This document shows positions 59,111-64,000 of a stretch of 64,000 nucleotides of DNA, piece by piece; position 1 is the first letter of the stretch; the number at the start of each line of letters is the position of its first letter. Source of the DNA: Parascedosporium putredinis (taxonomy: Eukaryota > Ascomycota > Sordariomycetes > Microascales > Microascaceae); assembly GCA_949357655.1 (NCBI GenBank), contig CASHTG010000021.1, forward strand, positions 1 to 64,000. The letters run 5' to 3'. Both the position numbers and the translations under genes were made by a program. Below the pieces are notes generated by a model. The model ran no database searches. It had not been told where the DNA came from and saw only the letters and a program-made list of their open reading frames with translations.

Positions 59111-61910
59111 ATGGACTCGTTTATGTTGCAAGATGAAGCGACTAAAGACCGCATCCGCCAGGCTGAAGAGTTTCTTGACCCGCGTAAGTTATATTGACCC
59201 CATTACTAGTATGGTGTAGAATATTGACAAACTCGTCTTGAAGATGACTCTCCTCACAGAAGTTACCGATCCGATATTATCTTGATGCTGCAAAAAAACC
59301 AGCGGAGGCTAACCGTGAGCCTGGACGATGTTCGGAACCAAAATCTAGAGCTTGCGCAAGGCCTGTTAGCTCATCCATTTGATTACACGCTGGCATTTAA
59401 CCATGCCCTGAAAGAGATCGTGAAAACGATACCGCAAGCTAGGCCAGATCAGACCGGCGCTGATGTGCTATACTACTGCGCATGGGCTGGGAGCTTTGGC
59501 TCAAATTCTTGCAACCCACGAACGCTTTCTTCACACCACCTAAACCACATGGTGTCTGTGGAAGGGATTGTGACGCGGTGTTCCCTTATCCGTCCGAAGA
59601 TAACGAAAAGTGTGCACTTCAATGAGGTGAAGAACATTTTTCACTTTCGCGATTACCAAGACCAGACAACGACAAATGGTGTGACGACTTCGAGCGTATA
59701 TCCTCAGGAAGACGATGAAGGGAATCCCCTTATCACGGAATATGGCTTCTCAACGTACCGAGATCATCAAACTGTCTCGATTCAAGAGATGCCAGAGCGT
59801 GCCCCTGCGGGCCAACTTCCACGAGGTGTCGATGTCGTCCTCGATGACGATCTTGTTGACAAGGTTAAGCCAGGTGATAGAGTTCAACTAGTTGGAATCT
59901 ACCGCTCTTTGGGAAACCGGAACACCAACCACAACAGTGCAGTGTTTAAGACAGTCATATTGGCCAACAATGTGGTGCTGCTTTCCTCCAAATCGGGAGG
60001 CGGGCTCGCAACTGCAACAATAACAGATTCAGATATTCGGAGTATCAATAAGATCTCCAAGAAGAAAAATCTTCTGGACCTTCTTTCGCAGTCATTGGCC
60101 CCCAGCATTTATGGGCACGATTACATAAAAAAGCCATCTTGCTCATGCTCCTTGGAGGATTGGAGAAGAACCTCGAAAATGGAACACATCTCAGAGGTGA
60201 CATCAATATTCTGATGGTAGGCGATCCCTCGACCGCAAAGTCTCAGCTCCTACGTTTTGTTCTCAATACTGCACCCTTGGCTATCGCTACAACAGGGCGG
60301 GGTCTTCTGGAGTTGGTCTCACTGCAGCTGTTACCTCGGACAAAGAGACTGGGGAAAGGAGACTTGAAGCAGGTGCAATGGTGATGGCAGATAGAGGGGT
60401 TGTTTGCATTGACGAGTTTGACAAGATGTCTGACATCGACCGGGTTGCCATCCATGAGGTGATGGAGCAGCAAACGGTTACAATCGCCAAGGCCGGTATT
60501 CACACCTCTCTTAACGCTCGGTGTAGTGTCATCGCTGCTGCGAACCCCATCTATGGACAATACGATACTCGCAAGGATCCCCATAAGAATATTGCGCTCC
60601 CGGACTCCTTGCTCTCCCGATTCGACCTCCTCTTTGTCGTGACCGACGACGTAGATGATACAAGGGATCGACAAGTTTCAGAACATGTTCTTCGAATGCA
60701 CCGATATCGCCCTGCTGGTCTTGAAGAGGGTGCGCCGATTCGAGAGAATATGGGACAGTCCTTAGGTGTGGCAGCTAATAACCACGCCGATCCTCAACGT
60801 TCTACAGACGTGTTCGAAAAATTTGATCCTCTGTTGCATGCCGGCGTCACAAGAACTTCGGGTCGTGGGCAGAACAAGAAGCCAGAAGTTCTAAGCATTC
60901 CATTTATGAAGAAGTACATTCAATATGCGAAGACTCGGATAAAGCCAGTTCTTACGCAGGAGGCGGCAGACCGGATTGGGGAGATATATGTCGGGTTGCG
61001 AAATGACGAAATGGAAGGCAATCAAAGGCGTACTAGCCCTCTAACCGTCCGTACATTAGAGACGCTTATTCGGCTTTCAACTGCTCACGCGAAGGCGAGG
61101 CTCTCTAATCGGGTTGAACAGCGAGATGCTCAGGCCGCTGAGGCTATTTTGCGATTCGCTTTATTCAAAGAGATCGTGGAGGACCAATCTCGCAAAAAGC
61201 GAAGAAAATGCAAGCCGTGGATTGGGCATCTTCAAGTGGCGAGGGCTCAAGCGACAACGACGATGATGATGACACAGGCGATGATTATCGTGGAAGCCAA
61301 AGGCCATCGCAAGGAAGACCGACACGCATATCCGCTCGTGGAGGTCCCCAACGCAAACCCCGGGGGCACAGTTCAGCCGACGGCGAATCGCAACCCGAGC
61401 ACAGCACCATTCACCACAGGGGCTCGTGGTGCCGCCTCGTCAGATGCAACGCGGCTTAGGCATGGGACCCGCCCAACCAGGGGAGGTTCTGTGCAGGACT
61501 CACAGTCGTTGCCTTCCTCAGATTCCCCTGCTCTCCTTCGAGATGATGACCAGCTCGCTAGTGATACCGCCAGTTTGATGATAAACATCCCAATCACATC
61601 TCAGAGACTTAGCCTATTTCGGGCAACTCTAGGCCAGCTTCTCAACACAACTCTCTTTGAGGATGACGATTCGGCCAATGTTGATGATCTTATCCGCTCT
61701 GTTAACCACAAAATTATATCCGCGGGTGGTGAGAGTTATAGTAAAGACGAGGCTATACAGGCCTTGAAGAAAATGGACGAAGCTACGCAAATAATGTGAG
61801 TGAAGCCGTCCAAACAACCCCGATAATGAACTTGGACTAACCGCACGGCCCTCGCCTTGCCCTTCCTTCAAAACAGGTTTACTGATGGGGAACTCGTATA
61901 CAAACTCTAA
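59111..61910 (+). CDS. MCM3: DNA replication licensing factor Mcm3
   Basis: Mcm3 is one of the six MCM2-7 replicative helicase subunits. Exon 1 encodes MDSFMLQDEATKDRIRQAEE. After an intron (about 59183-59261) come YRSDIILMLQKNQRRLTVSL, VSVEGIVTRCSLIRPKI and the N-terminal OB fold. The AAA+ core has Walker A GDPSTAKSQLLRFV (about 60220), Walker B GVVCIDEFDKMSD, the sensor motif AAANPIYGQYD and the arginine finger SRFDLLFVVTDD. An acidic linker (SSGEGSSDNDDDDD) precedes the C-terminal winged-helix part. A last intron (61796-61876) leads to FTDGELVYKL. Missing bases near 60130 (A run), 60303 and 61206 (A run) break the frame within the core of an essential gene, so they are almost certainly sequence errors. 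Confidence 0.93.
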
Positions 61911-62054
61911 GTCCCGTTTGGAAGAGGGGGACCGAGGGGTTGGTTATGGAGTAAATCTGGACTCGATCTATAGTGACTGTGGCGTTGGCCATAAATATAA
62001 GCGTTACGCAGAGGTGAAGGGGCTTAGATACTCTGACGTGTAACGGCGCTGGTT

Positions 62055-63432
62055 TTAGGTTATGACTTGCTGCCTTTTAAGTTTCTGCTGAAACTCTTCT
62101 AGTCTGCTCTTTACCCTGACGCCATTCCAAACCTCATGACCATCCCTATCTACCCCTAGGGTTGGAAGACCGACCTGCTCTATTGCAAAGCTGGCAGCAA
62201 TAGTTCCCCAGACTGCAGCGTCTTCAATCTGCTTGCCCCTAGCCAGTGCAACCGAGAGTCCACCAAGGAAAGCATTTCCCCACCCGTGGGATCAACAACT
62301 CTTGTTGCATCGCCGTGATATGCGGGTATCCATCTTTCGATTCCCGCATCTATTTCAATCTCTTCCCTCGCGATACAGCCGTCCTCGTCATGCATGAGTC
62401 CTGCAAATAGAGCCTCTATATCAATATTCGGGTGTAACCCGCCGTGGAGCCTCTCTTTTTTCGCGCTTTGGCACCGCCTTGCTTGGTACCTCCCGTTCGA
62501 CCGCCATTGCGCGCTATGTAACAGCCCTTTTCTGCAGCTCGGACTACGAGTGTAAAAGACCGTTGACACAGGCTGGCGAGAAGCTGCTCCGTGTGACGCT
62601 CAACTGCGGTGGTAGAAATTTGTCCTGTGACAGGATCAAGCCCGTCATCTCCCATGAAGCCTGCTAGTTCAGCGTGATTAGGACTGCAAATATCCACAAC
62701 GGTGAGCGTATTTGTGCATGCTAAAAGCTCGTCAGGCGTGCATTTATCAGGAATAGGCTCCCAGATGATAAAGGGCCTCGAGCACACATCAGCTTCCACA
62801 ATTTGCTTGCGCAGTTTATTTATGCCCGAAACGATATCCTGGCAGCGACGCGGAGAGCAGACTAGATGAAATGCCTTAGACTGGAGCAACTCAGGGAGAG
62901 GTCTTCAGCGTTGATTCGGCGTTTCGGGGTCATATATTTGAAATCACGTCTTCCCTGGCAGTGTAACCATTCCAGGCTCGAGTGGTAAGACGCTCGGGGT
63001 TTGATCGTATGAGGGCAGAGGTCTCCCAGGAATCGATGATCTGTGTGAGGCTCGTTGGGAAATCGCTCCCCATGTCGACAATCCAACCTACCGTCGATGT
63101 CAAAGGAGGGGAAAGAAGCCTGGCACCGAGCGCGGCGTAGGTGCCCGCACCCTGGGATATTGTAAACAGGTGGTGCGGGTGGGAGAAACTCAATATCGTC
63201 TAACAGCATGGATACGGTCAGCACTGGCTACACCATTGTTGAGGGCCGGGATCTGTTCATGCGAGAACTTGCCTATAATGAACATAGCCATAGATACAAA
63301 ATCAATATCGGATGGCCCGGGGTGTTGTTCTTCCTCAACGAAGGTGTCGTGGCCGATGTTTCTCTTATGGTCAATCGACGATAGTCCCGACACCTCTAGA
63401 GGATCATTCCTCGGGTTGTGCTGTAGCGCCAT
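62055..63432 (-). CDS. MAK32: PfkB-family carbohydrate kinase of the Mak32 type
   Basis: A ribokinase-fold protein related to yeast Mak32, whose substrate is unknown. Exon 1 (from 63432) has MALQHNPRNDP and SDIDFVSMAMFII. A GC-AG intron (63272-63200) joins it to DDIEFLPPAPP. The substrate lid and core follow: GAGTYAALGARLL, VGWIVDMGSDFP and FHLVCSPRRCQDIV. A later segment reads PFIIWEPIPDKCTPDEL, then DICSPNHAELAGFMG. The PfkB signature DPTGGGNAFLGG is near 62270, with the usual catalytic-loop aspartate replaced, as in Mak32 relatives. A missing G near 62279 breaks it, and further small gaps fall near 62450 and 62900-62950. It converges on MCM3 with 144 bp between stops. Confidence 0.8.
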
Positions 63433-64000
63433 TTCCTTCCTCCGCCCATCAGTCTCTCGAGCTGATATTGGCTTGGGAGGTGGGGGTTCGACTGCCAATG
63501 GGCGGGCAAGTTCAATGAGAATTCTTTTTTGTTCCTTTTTTCCCCAGCTAAGAACGGGAGTTCTATATATCAGTTTGTGTTGGGGCTGGGAGGGGTTTCC
63601 CTCCCAAGGTACATAATATAGCGCACTCCCAGAAGATAGAATGTGAATAATGCGGTTGCAAAAGTGAAGATGCACCGAGTGCTGGCAAGATGATGAACAA
63701 AGGCCCAGCGGATAAGCTACCCCCACCCTATGCTTGATTGATAGATATCAGAAATCTGTGGGCCCGGCATCAGCCTCCTTGAACAGCTTTAGCTTGGCTT
63801 GCGGCTTGCATAGCTTAAGCTTGCCAAGGTACTGCTTTACCAACAGAGTAGGCCATCTCGGACCAGTTAACTTCTAATCGCCACAACTGTAAGTTGCTCA
63901 AGATTTCTCGTTCCTCCATTCACATCATGATGATTGAGCACCATATTAAGGATGCATGGATGTTTTCATGTTTTCGCTGCCGCAAATTAATTCGAATGAA
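63433..64000. other. Upstream flank of MAK32 to the window edge
   Basis: The minus-strand frame stays open to 63726 but without family similarity before 63432. I see no tRNA or other RNA gene in the remaining bases. Confidence 0.45.

Noticed and set aside
59111..61910. MCM3 as a pseudogene
   Set aside because: Only single-base gaps are present, all catalytic motifs are intact, and the gene is essential in other fungi.
63760..63870. Possible tRNA-like stretch near the right edge
   Set aside because: No cloverleaf with proper A- and B-box spacing could be drawn on either strand.

Overview
The window looks like a nuclear chromosome segment from a filamentous ascomycete (Pezizomycotina, most likely Eurotiomycetes; I cannot fix the genus). 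The reasons are protein-coding genes broken by short GT-AG introns of about 50-85 nt, fungal-specific genes (cpcA, a PEX20-type peroxin, YND1 apyrase, ANP1), and an AT-rich block with the signature of repeat-induced point mutation (RIP).

Layout. Bases 1-11030 are an AT-rich, gene-free desert that almost lacks CpA and TpG. It carries decayed repeats, a fold-back element and two copies of a dispersed repeat; a third, less mutated copy lies in a second AT-rich island at 41.3-42.8 kb. From 11.3 kb on the DNA is gene-dense: cpcA(-), PEX20-like(-), a 9-bp minisatellite, YND1(+), Hikeshi/OPI10(-), a Nudix hydrolase(+), RPB8(-), ELP4(+), SEN34(+), an ASI-type RING membrane protein(-), MTR3(-), ANP1(+), GEA-type Sec7 ARF-GEF(+), a U1A/U2B''-like RRM protein(+), VMA8(-), SYF1(+), AT-rich island, CCA1(+), FIG4(+), TTI2-like(-), an unrecognised conserved-looking protein(+), a large four-domain RNA repair/processing protein(+), EXO70(-), MCM3(+) and a MAK32-type PfkB kinase(-).

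The genes are mostly housekeeping and do not form a pathway cluster, but RNA metabolism is strongly represented: tRNA splicing (SEN34), wobble modification (ELP4), CCA addition (CCA1), exosome (MTR3), spliceosome (U1A-like, SYF1), Pol II (RPB8) and the 2H/EEP/nucleotidyltransferase/MJ1316 fusion protein. That fusion protein is the most interesting functional find.

Data quality. Almost every gene, including ones expected to be essential (MCM3, RPB8, EXO70, CCA1), contains one or more single-base frameshifts. Nearly all are explained by one missing base in a short homopolymer. I read these as consensus-sequence errors and not as pseudogenes. Coordinates below span the whole inferred gene, introns included, and exon joins near frameshifts are approximate.
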